From Conidiobolus incongruus B7586 (lineage: Eukaryota; Entomophthoromycota; Entomophthoromycetes; Entomophthorales; Conidiobolaceae): 10,456 nt of DNA. The stretch spans positions 1-10,456 of the forward strand of contig JNEM01011654.1 in the NCBI GenBank assembly GCA_000697335.1, given 5' to 3'. The notes below the pieces were generated by a model. That model saw only the letters and a program-made list of their open reading frames with translations. It ran no database searches and was not told the origin of the DNA. Of the stretch, positions 1 to 9,430 are shown piece after piece (the first letter of the stretch is position 1; every line of letters begins with the position of its first letter). A program made the translations under genes and the position numbers.

Positions 1-3000
1 TTATAATATAAAATATTAAACTATAATAATTAATAATTATTTATAAATAAGATATTAATTTAATATAATTTATAAAAGAGATTATTCTACCTAAACCTTA
101 TATTTTGATTTATATTTTGAAAAAAAATTATTCAAAAAGATCTATTATCTATTAATTATAACTATTTGCCATAAAAGCCTTAATCATTGATTATATCTTG
201 ATAAGTTTGATATAACTATAAAACTGAAAATAATATGTTTATATAACTCTTTAGTTAAAACAAAATATATTTTTGTGATATTTTTTTAATTTATCAAATA
301 TTGAAAAAATGACTATTAAAACCAATTTTTCAAATTTTAGCAAAATATTAAAAAGTTTCCATATAGTTTGATAGTAATTTATCTAGTGATAAATAATGGG
401 TTTAGATAAATCAATATCTCTATAAGCTATTGTTAAATTTTAAAAAATTTTCAATATATAGTATTGTTTTAATAGTATTAAATCAAAAACTTTTGATAAT
501 CATCATTTGATTTAATTATAATTAAATTAAATAACGTATATTAAAAAAAGTAATTTTTTAGTGTAAATAACTTTATATATCAATATATAGTTAAAAATAT
601 ATACTCTCCTATATACTTTATTTGTAATTTTTTTTTTGAAATTTATAATATATTTGAAAAAATCAGAAATTAAAAAAATTTCTATAACTTTAATTTTGAT
701 ATAATAAATATTATATAAATTTAAATTTTATATTAATATAATAGTTAAAATATTTAAAGCCTTTAATAATATAATCAAATCACCAAATTAAATTATTAAT
801 TTTTCAAAATTAATTGGTTTTATTATTTGTACAAAATAGATTTCATCATTTATTATTCCAAAGCGATGCGGAAATTATACAAATTAATATTTAAGATATA
901 AATCAAATCAAAATATATTGTGTATTAATAATTTTCTGATTTACCTTTTATTATATCTATATAATATCAATTTCGAGAAGCTAATAGCATTATATTTTTA
1001 CCATTGATTTATATATAATTATATCCATACTCAATTAAATAATATAATTATTATAATTTTAAATAGTAAAAAATACCATTCATTAAAAATATAATAGTCA
1101 CTATTAAATGAAAAAAAGAAAATTCTAATATAATAAGTATTAAAGAATACAATTCGTTCAAAATATACTAAACTTTTTGGTTAATAAATTATTATCGAAT
1201 TGTTAAAATAGTATTGATATATATCTAACAAACACTAACAAGTTTGTTGGAACCATGTTCAAGTTTCTAAATGAATATTAAGACCATCAAACGTAATAAT
1301 TAAATCATCAATTTAAAATAATCTAATTCACGTGGGCTGGAAAGTTTAGTCAATTATACTCCTTTATCATCACCATATTTAATTCATATAATCAAATATT
1401 TGATATTGTTAATAGAGATTGATAAATCTAGACTATTAAATAAATAATGATATAGATCTTACCAAACTCTCCATTACCACAATATAGGGCTAATATTTAT
1501 CATATTATTAATAAATTGACAAATCTATAAAAACTCAATTACTAATAATTATCAAATTTTGACTTAAAAATTGTAAATTAGATTTAATACAATTGTATAT
1601 AGTTTCAAAATGGCTCAATATCTATAAATATGAAAAATTTGAAAATATAATAAATTTTTAATATTAAATAATAAGAATATTTAACAGGAATATTTAAATA
1701 TCAATATTGTGATTTTAACTTACATATTTAGAATATTATCAACCAAATCCAAAATTAAAATCTTGATTTTGCAAATGATTCAAATTAAGCTTATTAAAAA
1801 TAAAAATGCGTCTTATCATTGGATAATAATAAATATATAAATAAACTCCAAATCTAGATTGAGCTAAATATTTTAATAGTTACGATATATTATACACCAT
1901 TTCAATAATTTGGAATAGAATTTAAAAAATTCCAACTATATTACTAGTACCAAAAGGTGAAATTGGTAATAATTTCCTAATATAAAAATTGATCTATTTA
2001 ACTTTCACTAGCTGAACTCAATAAATTCATCAAAAATATAATATTTAATGTATTATATCCCGATACTTTATTAATCAATAAATTATATTAAAAATATTTG
2101 TGATAATTGAATTTAAACTAAATGGATTAAACATTTGTTATTGTTGTTAATGATAATTTCTACAAATGGTTAATAAATTGAACAATTGATGAATATATTT
2201 AATTGGAATTAATTTAACTAGTTTAAGTAATTAAAACACAACCTTAAATTAAGCTATTATAGTTTTTAGAATATATCATAATTAATAATCAAATAAATTA
2301 TTTAAAACTGATATCAACTTATAATTTATTATATCATTATATAATAAGAATAGAAGATACAATTCTATTTCAATAACCTTATACTAGAATAGTAGTCATT
2401 AAAAAATAAATAAAAATATTTCGTAATTTGTTATATCAAGCCAAGTTTGAAAGAATTACAAATTAGAGTGATCAACTAATCTCCACAATGATTAGATAAA
2501 ATTTTAGTTCCATCAATATTTTCATTTTAAAGTCATCGTCATATTCAATCCAATCAATTAAAGTCTATCATTTGTTTATAATTTAGTTAAAATCTTTGAT
2601 TTAATTCATAAAATTTTATAAATAGCTGATTCTATTTCAATTCTCCACATATATTATATAACAAAAGATGGGGTAATTTTTTATTGATAAATATAAATGT
2701 GAATGATGGTATATAATCATATTTAAAGTATTACAAATTATGGCTGAAGAGTAACATATTATAATGAGAAATTGATTATGTACATTAAATCATGAATTCA
2801 TTCGCATGTTTTATTCTCCCAAATTTACCAAAAATGCTAGAAAAATATATCATTCCATTAACTAAAATAATCAAATATGTATTTTAGCTTGAATCAAATT
2901 GGCAAACTTTTTTAAACTCTAAATTAATAAATTGTTGATGATATTCAATATAAAGTTAGTTCAATTAATTCCTATGATTATTAATTTAATATAAAATGAA

Positions 3001-3059
3001 TCAATTGAAACCAATTTTGAAATTTTTAGTACAACAATTCCATACTAAACTAATCGGGT
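1..3059. other. AT-rich gene-poor region upstream of the Ser-rich gene
   Basis: No reading frame of coding length or composition is visible on either strand. GC is roughly 10 to 20 percent throughout, with stops dense in all frames and many short A and T runs. I see no tRNA-like cloverleaf, rRNA segment, terminal repeats or transposase fragment. A few bases stand out against the background: a CACGTGGG box near 1329 and a short inverted repeat at 1227-1248 (AACAAAC and GTTTGTT, separated by 8 bases). This is best read as intergenic DNA. Short exons or unstructured non-coding RNAs cannot be excluded by eye. Confidence 0.6.
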
Positions 3060-3091
3060 GATTATCATTTTCCTTTATTGATTTCAGTACT

Positions 3092-3104
3092 CCCCTCATC
3101 CCCT
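3092..3104 (+). promoter_or_regulatory. Pair of CCCCT boxes (STRE-like)
   Basis: Two CCCCT pentamers sit at 3092-3096 and 3100-3104, eight bases apart start to start, about 240 bases before the start codon at 3340 and about 65 bases before a TATA box. CCCCT (AGGGG on the other strand) is the stress response element bound by Msn2/Msn4-type C2H2 zinc-finger proteins in yeasts. In DNA with under 20 percent GC, two copies within 13 bases are unlikely by chance. That a factor binds them here is inference. Confidence 0.4.
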
Positions 3105-3168
3105 CTTTCATGTACTTTGAGAATCCCACTTTCCCTCATTCTCCACATTTTTGATCTCAGTTAATTCT

Positions 3169-3176
3169 TATATAAG
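3169..3176 (+). promoter_or_regulatory. TATA box of the Ser-rich gene
   Basis: TATATAAG is a close match to the TATA consensus. It is followed by a pyrimidine-rich stretch (about 3180-3236) of the kind that often marks transcription starts in fungi. The start codon lies 164 bases downstream of the box. AT-rich DNA yields TATA-like strings by chance, so the call rests on the arrangement: CCCCT boxes, then TATA, then a C/T-rich leader, then the ORF. Confidence 0.45.
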
Positions 3177-3339
3177 CACACCATTTCCCTTATCACCTCT
3201 TCCTTGTTTGTTTTTTATTCTCCAGCTATAGACCCTTAGATATATTTAATCCACTTAAATTTTTTTATTTCCATTGTACAATATACACGATATTTTGTTT
3301 AATATAATATATTATTTATTCAGTTGTTAATTATATATA

Positions 3340-3837
3340 ATGTTGACTAAAAACGGAATTTACTCTCTCGCCACTTCATCATCTTCAAGTTTAATTAGCT
3401 TGGAATCAATCAATAGTAGGCTATTACCAAAAATCACAAAATCTAAATGGAAGAAGGCATGGAAAAAGTTCACAAAGGGAAACGGGGATGAGGATGAATT
3501 ATCTGATAAATTCAGCTCATCAACTCACTCTTTAGCTTCACATGAATCGAATAGCAGTGCGAGCCAAGCATCATCTCAAGCTCCTCAAATTGATGATCTA
3601 ACGCCCTTAGAGCCGATCTGTATAGAGCCAATATCAACACCCAAAGAGTCAAGGCCTCCAGTTGGTGAGCTCCAAACCTTTAAGACTGATCAAACTAAAA
3701 ATATGGGGCAAAAACAAAGTAAAATGTTTTCTATTACAAGTTTTGACAGGATGATTATGAATGGATTCGAATCCGCAGACCCAGAAATTGTCAACTTTAC
3801 AATGAAATTAAGTTTAACCCCAGAGCTGGCTCGATAA
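3340..3837 (+). CDS. Unrecognised Ser-rich protein, 165 aa, single exon
   Basis: I do not recognise a family. The protein has 29 Ser in 165 residues. Order of parts: a Ser/Thr-rich start with SSSSS at residues 13-17; a basic segment at 31-46 with eight Lys and two Trp (W37, W41); an acidic DEDE at 50-53; a Ser/Ala/Gln-rich linker at about 55-81; a Pro-rich acidic stretch at 85-108; and a more ordered-looking C-terminus (about 129-165) that ends in LTPELAR. TP pairs at 88, 100 and 160 could be kinase sites. There is no signal peptide or membrane span. The ATG is the first in frame after an in-frame TAA at 3328, and has A at -3. GC is near 40 percent against under 20 percent around it, which supports real coding. 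Codon choice is less biased than in the reductase gene, suggesting modest expression or fast evolution. The Lys/Trp segment could be a nuclear-localisation or membrane-contact helix (inference). The long open frame in such AT-rich DNA makes a real gene likely. Confidence 0.7.
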   Translation: MLTKNGIYSLATSSSSSLISLESINSRLLPKITKSKWKKAWKKFTKGNGDEDELSDKFSSSTHSLASHESNSSASQASSQAPQIDDLTPLEPICIEPISTPKESRPPVGELQTFKTDQTKNMGQKQSKMFSITSFDRMIMNGFESADPEIVNFTMKLSLTPELAR

Positions 3838-6446
3838 ATTGTAAAGTATAATCAATTCAAGAAATATATTATCATATTCAATAGATGTCTCTTTTTACAT
3901 AGAATTCCAACTAATATTCTTTCCTCCCTTTAATATATATCGCCTAATCTCTAATCCGAATTCGACTAAACTAAATAGATTTTATATATAATCATTTATC
4001 ATACCATCACATTTCTTTTTTTTCATTATATAATTTTGAATATTTCTTTTAATTTCCGTAATATTTGAAACCTTTATTAAAATTTAAATAAAATTTCAAA
4101 TTGTCATATTTTAAATATAATTTAAAATTATTTTAATTATGTCAATAGTATTATTCATTGACAATAAAGAGTATTTAATCAATTGTGTTTCGAAAATGAT
4201 TATTATATTATTATAAGAATATACTTAAATATTAATATATAAATCATATATATATATCAATTTATTTTAATTTAGTGATAACTGAGAATAGTTAATATCA
4301 ACCATCAATTAAAACTATAATCATTTAGTATTATCTAAACGAAAGTTTTAGTTTCCAATTTTAAAATGTAGATTTAAAGTTTAGTTTATTATTTTACATT
4401 AACTTAATCAAGTATTTAATAGTATTATTTCTATTAAATTTAACACTTTTTATTATTGATTGTAATTTATGATTCTTGTTAGATTAATTATTACCTAAAT
4501 ACTATTTAATTATGAATTTGGATTAACGTAGTTGATATTATTATACACATTTAAATCAATAAATATTTTCCCTTTAGATAACTTTTATTATAATTAACCA
4601 TCATTTAAAACACATCACTCTTATGACATATTGCTATTTTATGGCTTAATTTTCATGGAAAATTGCAATGCAAAACATTTCAATAATTTTTATGCATTAT
4701 TTTGTTTCTATCATTTGTTTCAAATAATTCTGAAAATTTGATTAAATTTTTTATTAATTTAAATTATTAATTTTTGTAATTGATAAATATGGAATAAATT
4801 GAAATTTGATTAGTTTTTTAAAAATGTTAAAGTATACATATATTCAATATATACCTAATAATAATATATACCAAACTATTTCAATGGTTTATAACTGATT
4901 CCATATTCAGCTATATGGTACAAAATATTGATATTTATTAAGCTACTAAATCTGTTAATATAATTTATTATCTTGAAAATTTTTTTACATAATAACAAGG
5001 AAAAAATAATAATCTTTGATAATATTACAATGATGTTCAAACATATATATATAATGATACAGAAAATCAAATATAATAAATGATATTTCAATCAAAAGTC
5101 AACACAAACTTTAATTACCAAATTTTAAAAATCCAAAGTTAATTATATACTATATTCTTTAAATATAGTATAATAAATGCCTCAAATGATATTAATATGT
5201 GATCTTATACGATTAATCTTCAAATTTGATATTTCGAATTAAAAAGATATACTAATTATAAGTTATGTATACATTGTTGAGATTTATAACATGAATTAAT
5301 ATAGAGGTATATTTTATCAATAATAAAATATTGATAAAGTTGGTTTTATGAAATTTGAAATTGCACTTATTTATGAAATATTTATATGTTAACTTTTTAA
5401 TAATCAATAGTTAAATGCTAATGAAGAGCGTGAACTTAGCATATCAAGCTAAATAATACGTTTAAATACATAAATAGATTATCAAAATCAATTTATATTT
5501 GAATAAAATATGATACAGTATAACATTTAAAATCCATACAGAATTGATGGCAACATAATATTATTTATTAAAAGCTAATAATTATCACTATTTTGAGAAT
5601 TTCATTATACACTATAAATAATACAAACTAGTATATATTTATAAATTCAAAGATATAGTGATGATTTTGGAGACTATTTGGCTAAAAGATAAAAACTGTT
5701 TTATTATAAATTAAGGTTTTTTTGAATTCTAATAAGGATATGTTCTGAAATATTAAGTCGAATAATTAATTTTAAAAGCAATAGTATTTGAAAATAAAAT
5801 TTAATATGCCTTTTGTAATGTCAATTCAATTTGAACAATAAATCCATCCTAAATTAAAATTTGATTGTATTCTAATGGCATATTTTCAATCGAATTTTTT
5901 GATATATAATATATTAAAATATGTAAAAAATATATCAAATCAATGTTGTAAACTATTAATATTCCGATTATTTAAATTAGCATATATATATTTATATATA
6001 TCATAATTATATATATTTTATAATTCTTTTAGCTTTATATTTGATAACTACTGATATCAAATCTTCAATGAGTCGAAAGATATTATCAAAATTTGAAAAT
6101 CTTTTGACTATTCATGTATCGAGATGTTAATAATTTTAATGAATAATTATTATAATGAGGCTTAAATATATTCCATACTAATGAACATCAAGATTTTATT
6201 AAATAGATCGTAATAATATATGGATTTGTATATATTCTTATTGAATTAATATATTAAAAGTATTATATAAAAATAATCAACTCAATAATATTATCACAAA
6301 AATAAATGACCATTTTAATAGCACTAAATAAACCTAAATAGACTCTTGAAACGAATTAAGTAATTTTTATATAACCATTCCCAAAATAAATGTCAAATCA
6401 TTAGACAAAATCCTCATATTAAATTAAAATTCAAGATTATCTTTTA

Positions 6447-6464
6447 CCTTCCTTATTAGGAAGG
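6447..6464. repeat. Short GC-rich inverted repeat (7-bp arms, 4-nt loop)
   Basis: CCTTCCT at 6447-6453 and AGGAAGG at 6458-6464 are perfect complements around the loop TATT. The following bases, to about 6484, are also unusually G-rich for this region (GGATGTGG, AAGGACG). A 4-nt loop allows a stable hairpin in DNA or RNA. There is no run of T and no adjacent gene, so its role is unknown. Confidence 0.5.
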
Positions 6465-6680
6465 ATGTGGTAGATTAAGGACGATGAAATAATATTTGGA
6501 TATTAAATGTATTATAATCAATTAAAAACATATTTAGTTCATTTTGAAATTGATCAACTCATTATAAATTTACATAATTCTTATCAATTGTGATAGTTTT
6601 CATTTATATCAAAATATATCAAATATATACTAAAAAATTATATAAAAAATTAGAGATTGAATAGATATCAAAAGTTTCAA

Positions 6681-6681
<1 letters not shown>

Positions 6682-6712
<31 letters not shown>
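6682..6712. repeat. (TA)n microsatellite, about 15 units
   Basis: An uninterrupted run of alternating T and A covers 31 bases, preceded by G at 6681. It is a simple dinucleotide repeat and likely varies in length between isolates. Confidence 0.95.
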
Positions 6713-6718
<6 letters not shown>

Positions 6719-7243
6719 TTGAAAATCATTGTACTTTATATAGAAATATATATAATATAAATCGACTAAAATTGATAATAAATCAAGAAATAGTAGCAGA
6801 AAAATTATAGAAAAGGATCACAAATTTTAGTACCAGAAAATAGTGACTTATTTTTGAAAAATATTTCAAATTTAGCTTAATATGAGTAAGTATTAGACTC
6901 ATTCACCATTTTAAACAAAAATATCGATCTCTGGTTAGCTTTCCCTTAATATAATTATTATCTATAATATTTGAATATATATTCTGATCAATTTTGATTT
7001 TAAAACATAAGCTCTATTTTGTTAGGATTGACTTTATAATGTCATTTGATCCTTATATTTGAACATTTGGAGAAAATTCGATTTTCAGGATGCAAATTAT
7101 AGTGTGGATTGAGTGGTATGAATATTTTATACTCTATGAAGGTAAATTACCCAAACTTAATTATAATATCAACATATATTATACTTAATTCATTCTGATC
7201 AAATTTAATTATTCCAAATTTGATAAATAAGAAAAGTATTAAA

Positions 7244-7282
7244 ATGATCATTAAGGCGTTGAATACTTCATTGTTTAATTGA
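7244..7282 (+). other. Possible upstream ORF (12 codons) before the sterol reductase
   Basis: An ATG at 7244 opens a 12-codon frame, MIIKALNTSLFN, which ends in TGA at 7280-7282. This is 13 bases before the start codon of the reductase and in a different frame. A is at -3 of this ATG. If the transcript starts upstream of 7244, ribosomes would meet it first, which could lower or regulate translation of the enzyme. The transcription start is not known, and short ORFs arise easily by chance. Confidence 0.25.
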
Positions 7283-7295
7283 TTTCAAATTAATC

Positions 7296-8738
7296 ATGGT
7301 TGCAGATATATCACCTAAAAAATTATTAAAAGACATACATCAATCAGGGAAGACTTGGGGTCGCGATAGAGGTAAACTTATATTTGATCTATTCATCAAC
7401 GTATGCTAATCTGCATGTGAATTTCGTTTAGATATTGGATATCCTACTATCTTAGCATGTGCTTCCTTGTTCGTGATCTGCCCTATTGCTATTGTCTATT
7501 TCTGGGCTGCCTGTAACTCCTACAAATGCTCTCTTGCTGCTCCCATGAATGTTTTATTGTCTGTACCTTTCACCTGGTCCAACTTTTTCGGTTGGTTATA
7601 TGATCTCCTCCCCACACCCACCTACTATAGTTTTGCTGTTTACTTCACCTGGGTAAGTTTGCAAGCTTTCTTATACATGGTTGTTCCTGGTCCCATTGGT
7701 ACTGGTCAACTCACTCCTGCTGGCCATCTTCTCAAATACAACGTCAACGGTTTCCGATGCTGGGTCATTACTCATATTTTATATGTTATATTTGGTTATT
7801 TCGTCCCTATTTTCCCCTTATCTATCATTCATGACAACTGGGGTGGCATCTTAGTCGCTGCTAATGCCTTGGGCTACTTTATGACCTTTTTCTCTTACTT
7901 TAAAGCTCATTACTTCCCCTCCCATCCCGGTGACCGCAAATTTTCTGGTTCCCGCTTATACGATTTATTCATGGGCATTGAATTCAACCCTCGTATTGGT
8001 GAATGGTTTGATTTCAAATTATTCTTCAATGGCCGCCCTGGTATCGTTGCTTGGACGTTGATTGATTTATCTTTCGCTGCCGCACAATACAACAAATTAG
8101 GTTACGTTACCAACTCCATGGTTCTTTTGAATATCCTCCATGCTTTCTACGTTGTTGATTATTTCTGGAATGAAGACTGGTACTTAAGAACTATTGATAT
8201 TGCCCACGATCACTTCGGCTTCTACTTGGCTTGGGGTGACTGTGTCTACTTACCTTTCACGTATACTCTTCAATCTCACTATCTTGTCCGTAATCCCATT
8301 GACATGTCCACTCCCTACTTCTTATTCGTCGCTGCTCTTGGTTTGACTGGTTACTATATTTTTCGTACTGTCAACAACCAAAAGGATCTCGTCCGTAAGC
8401 ACGATGGTAAGTGCTTAATCTGGGGTAAGCCTGCTCGTGTCATTCGTGCCAGCTACGTTACCAGTGATGGTAAGAAGCACACCAGCGTTTTACTCCCCAG
8501 TGGATACTGGGGAATTTCCCGCCACTTTAACTATTTGGGAGATTTGATGTTAAGTTTAGCTATGTGCATGACTTGTGGTTTTGATCACATTCTCCCCTAC
8601 TTCTATATCTTCTGGATGATTTGCTTATTGAGTCACCGTGTTGAACGTGACAATAAGCGTTGCCATGGTAAATATGGTGAATACTGGGAACAATATTGTA
8701 AACTTGTCCCCTATAAGGTCATTCCCTATGTTTACTAA
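7296..8738 (+). CDS. DHCR7: 7-dehydrocholesterol reductase (sterol delta-7 reductase), two exons
   Basis: Join 7296-7371 and 7432-8738, 460 aa. The enzyme reduces the C7-C8 double bond of delta-5,7 sterols with NADPH (7-dehydrocholesterol to cholesterol, EC 1.3.1.21) in the ER membrane. It belongs to the ERG4/ERG24 family. Visible marks: WGR at 21-23, typical of the DHCR7 start; the family's first signature at 198-213 (GSRLYD then MGIEFNPR); DFKLFFNGRPGIVAW at about 219-233; DHFG and WGD at about 285-295; RHFNYLGD at 389-396, matching the human stretch with Arg404 and Gly410; the second signature at 424-441 (HRVERD then C, KYG). About nine hydrophobic spans lie between residues 28 and 425. 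The NGRPG form is that of DHCR7 rather than of C14 reductases or lamin B receptor. Human DHCR7 is 475 aa, so this copy is full length. The ATG has A at -3 and G at +4; the nearest upstream in-frame stop is TGA at 7260. Family residues checked are present. Codon choice is strongly biased (GGT, GCT, CGT/CGC), suggesting good expression. Exon 1 is assigned from splice sites and the WGR motif, with no transcript evidence. Confidence 0.95.
7372..7431 (+). other. Spliceosomal intron in the sterol reductase gene (60 nt)
   Basis: The donor is GTAAAC at 7372, the branch site TGCTAAT at 7404-7410 (likely branch A at 7409, 22 bases from the acceptor) and the acceptor TTTAG at 7427-7431. It is a phase 1 intron: G from exon 1 joins AT of exon 2 to give Asp26. 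Removal fuses the WGRDR segment to the first membrane span, as the family requires. The length is a multiple of three, but the branch site supplies an in-frame TAA at 7407, so an unspliced transcript would stop after 37 codons. Confidence 0.9.
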
Positions 8739-8811
8739 GTACAATTTTTTAGTATTTATTCATAAATTGGAATATCACTTAATATTATAACACCAACATG
8801 ATGCAAATTTT

Positions 8812-8817
8812 AATAAA
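8812..8817 (+). terminator. Candidate poly(A) signal of the sterol reductase gene
   Basis: An AATAAA hexamer lies 74 bases after the stop codon, preceded by a T-rich stretch (8746-8760). Position and sequence fit a eukaryotic 3' end signal. AATAAA is common by chance in DNA this AT-rich, so the call is moderate. Confidence 0.4.
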
Positions 8818-9389
8818 CCCAGTATCAAATCATTTTTTATTATTAAATCATAGTATATTTATTAACTTAATATGACTGAATAAATTCTCAATTATTTTGA
8901 TAAAAATTTATAATTAATATAGATTTCTAAATTTAGCAAAAAGGATAATATTTTAACAATTTTCAAGATACTATTACAAACTAACTAATCAGTGTGATTT
9001 CATTTCTTTCAAAAAAAAAGTTAAATTTAATTTAATTTCCACTTTTATTACACTTTAAAACATTTGATGAAAAGAACAACTGAAAGAATTCTACTCATAT
9101 CCATTATTATTTTCTTAGCTGTAATTATAATATATAATCTGCGGAATATATTAATTTATTTGAACATTAAAATTTTTTATATGTAAATCGAACAAACTTG
9201 ATATATTTATTTATTTCTAATATTTTCCCGATTTTTACCACTATGAATAATTTAAAAAAATGGACAATTATTTCAAAAGAGCAGGATTAAATATACTAGA
9301 AATTAAAAATTTTATTAGAAAAATAATTAATGGATAAAAATAAATGAAAATCCAAAATTCGACTTTATTAATAAATCTATAATGAATAT

Positions 9390-9430
9390 TGACAAATGGC
9401 CATATCGAAATGTACTGTGAAGATTTGTCA
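9390..9430. repeat. Inverted repeat with 8-bp arms in a GC-richer patch
   Basis: TGACAAAT at 9390-9397 is the exact complement of ATTTGTCA at 9423-9430, with 25 bases between them. The loop holds TGGCCA-type sequence (TGG at the arm boundary, then CCA) and is richer in G and C than its surroundings. It could be a hairpin of a small RNA, a decayed element or chance. Confidence 0.35.

Larger units (their letters stand above)
3838..7243. other. AT-rich gene-poor region between the two genes
   Basis: No supported gene is visible. GC is mostly 10 to 20 percent. The longest open stretch, on the minus strand at 4876-5091, reads as Ile/Leu/Tyr/Asn-rich low-complexity peptide, as expected from chance in AT-rich DNA. 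The first bases presumably hold the 3' end of the Ser-rich gene's transcript, but no clear poly(A) signal lies close to its stop; the nearest AATAAA is at 4087. Local features are a GC-rich hairpin near 6447 and a TA microsatellite near 6682. No transposon ends, tRNA or rRNA were seen. Confidence 0.6.

Noticed and set aside
1227-1248. Short inverted repeat (AACAAAC and GTTTGTT)
   Set aside because: Seven-base AT-rich arms are expected by chance in DNA of this composition, and nothing nearby gives it a role.
3044-3160. Possible 3' ends of an intron (ACTAAT branch-like string, then TTTCAG at 3082-3087 and TCTCAG at 3155-3160), suggesting an upstream exon of the Ser-rich gene
   Set aside because: All frames of the would-be exon close quickly, and a TATA box and C/T-rich leader follow, so a promoter explains the region better.
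3763-3774. Perfect 12-base palindrome GGATTCGAATCC resembling a tRNA T-loop
   Set aside because: There is no acceptor stem, D-loop or anticodon arm around it, and it lies inside the Ser-rich coding frame. It is best taken as coincidence.
4876-5091. Minus-strand open frame of 71 codons, hydrophobic
   Set aside because: The peptide is Ile/Leu/Tyr/Asn/Lys low complexity, its GC equals the intergenic background and no promoter or homology is apparent. It reads as chance in AT-rich DNA.
7910-8095. Minus-strand open frame of 61 codons
   Set aside because: It lies fully within the conserved coding sequence of the sterol reductase on the other strand and is a by-product of that gene's composition.
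7467-8738. Starting the reductase at the TTG codon at 7467
   Set aside because: The frame is open upstream to a clear acceptor at 7430-7431, and the spliced upstream exon supplies the WGR motif and an ATG in good context. The TTG codes for an internal Leu (residue 38).
7296-8738. Assignment as C14 sterol reductase (ERG24) or C24(28) reductase (ERG4)
   Set aside because: The MGIEFNPRIG and FFNGRPGIVAW stretches and the C-terminus match DHCR7 almost residue for residue, whereas C14 reductases carry a different sequence at these places.
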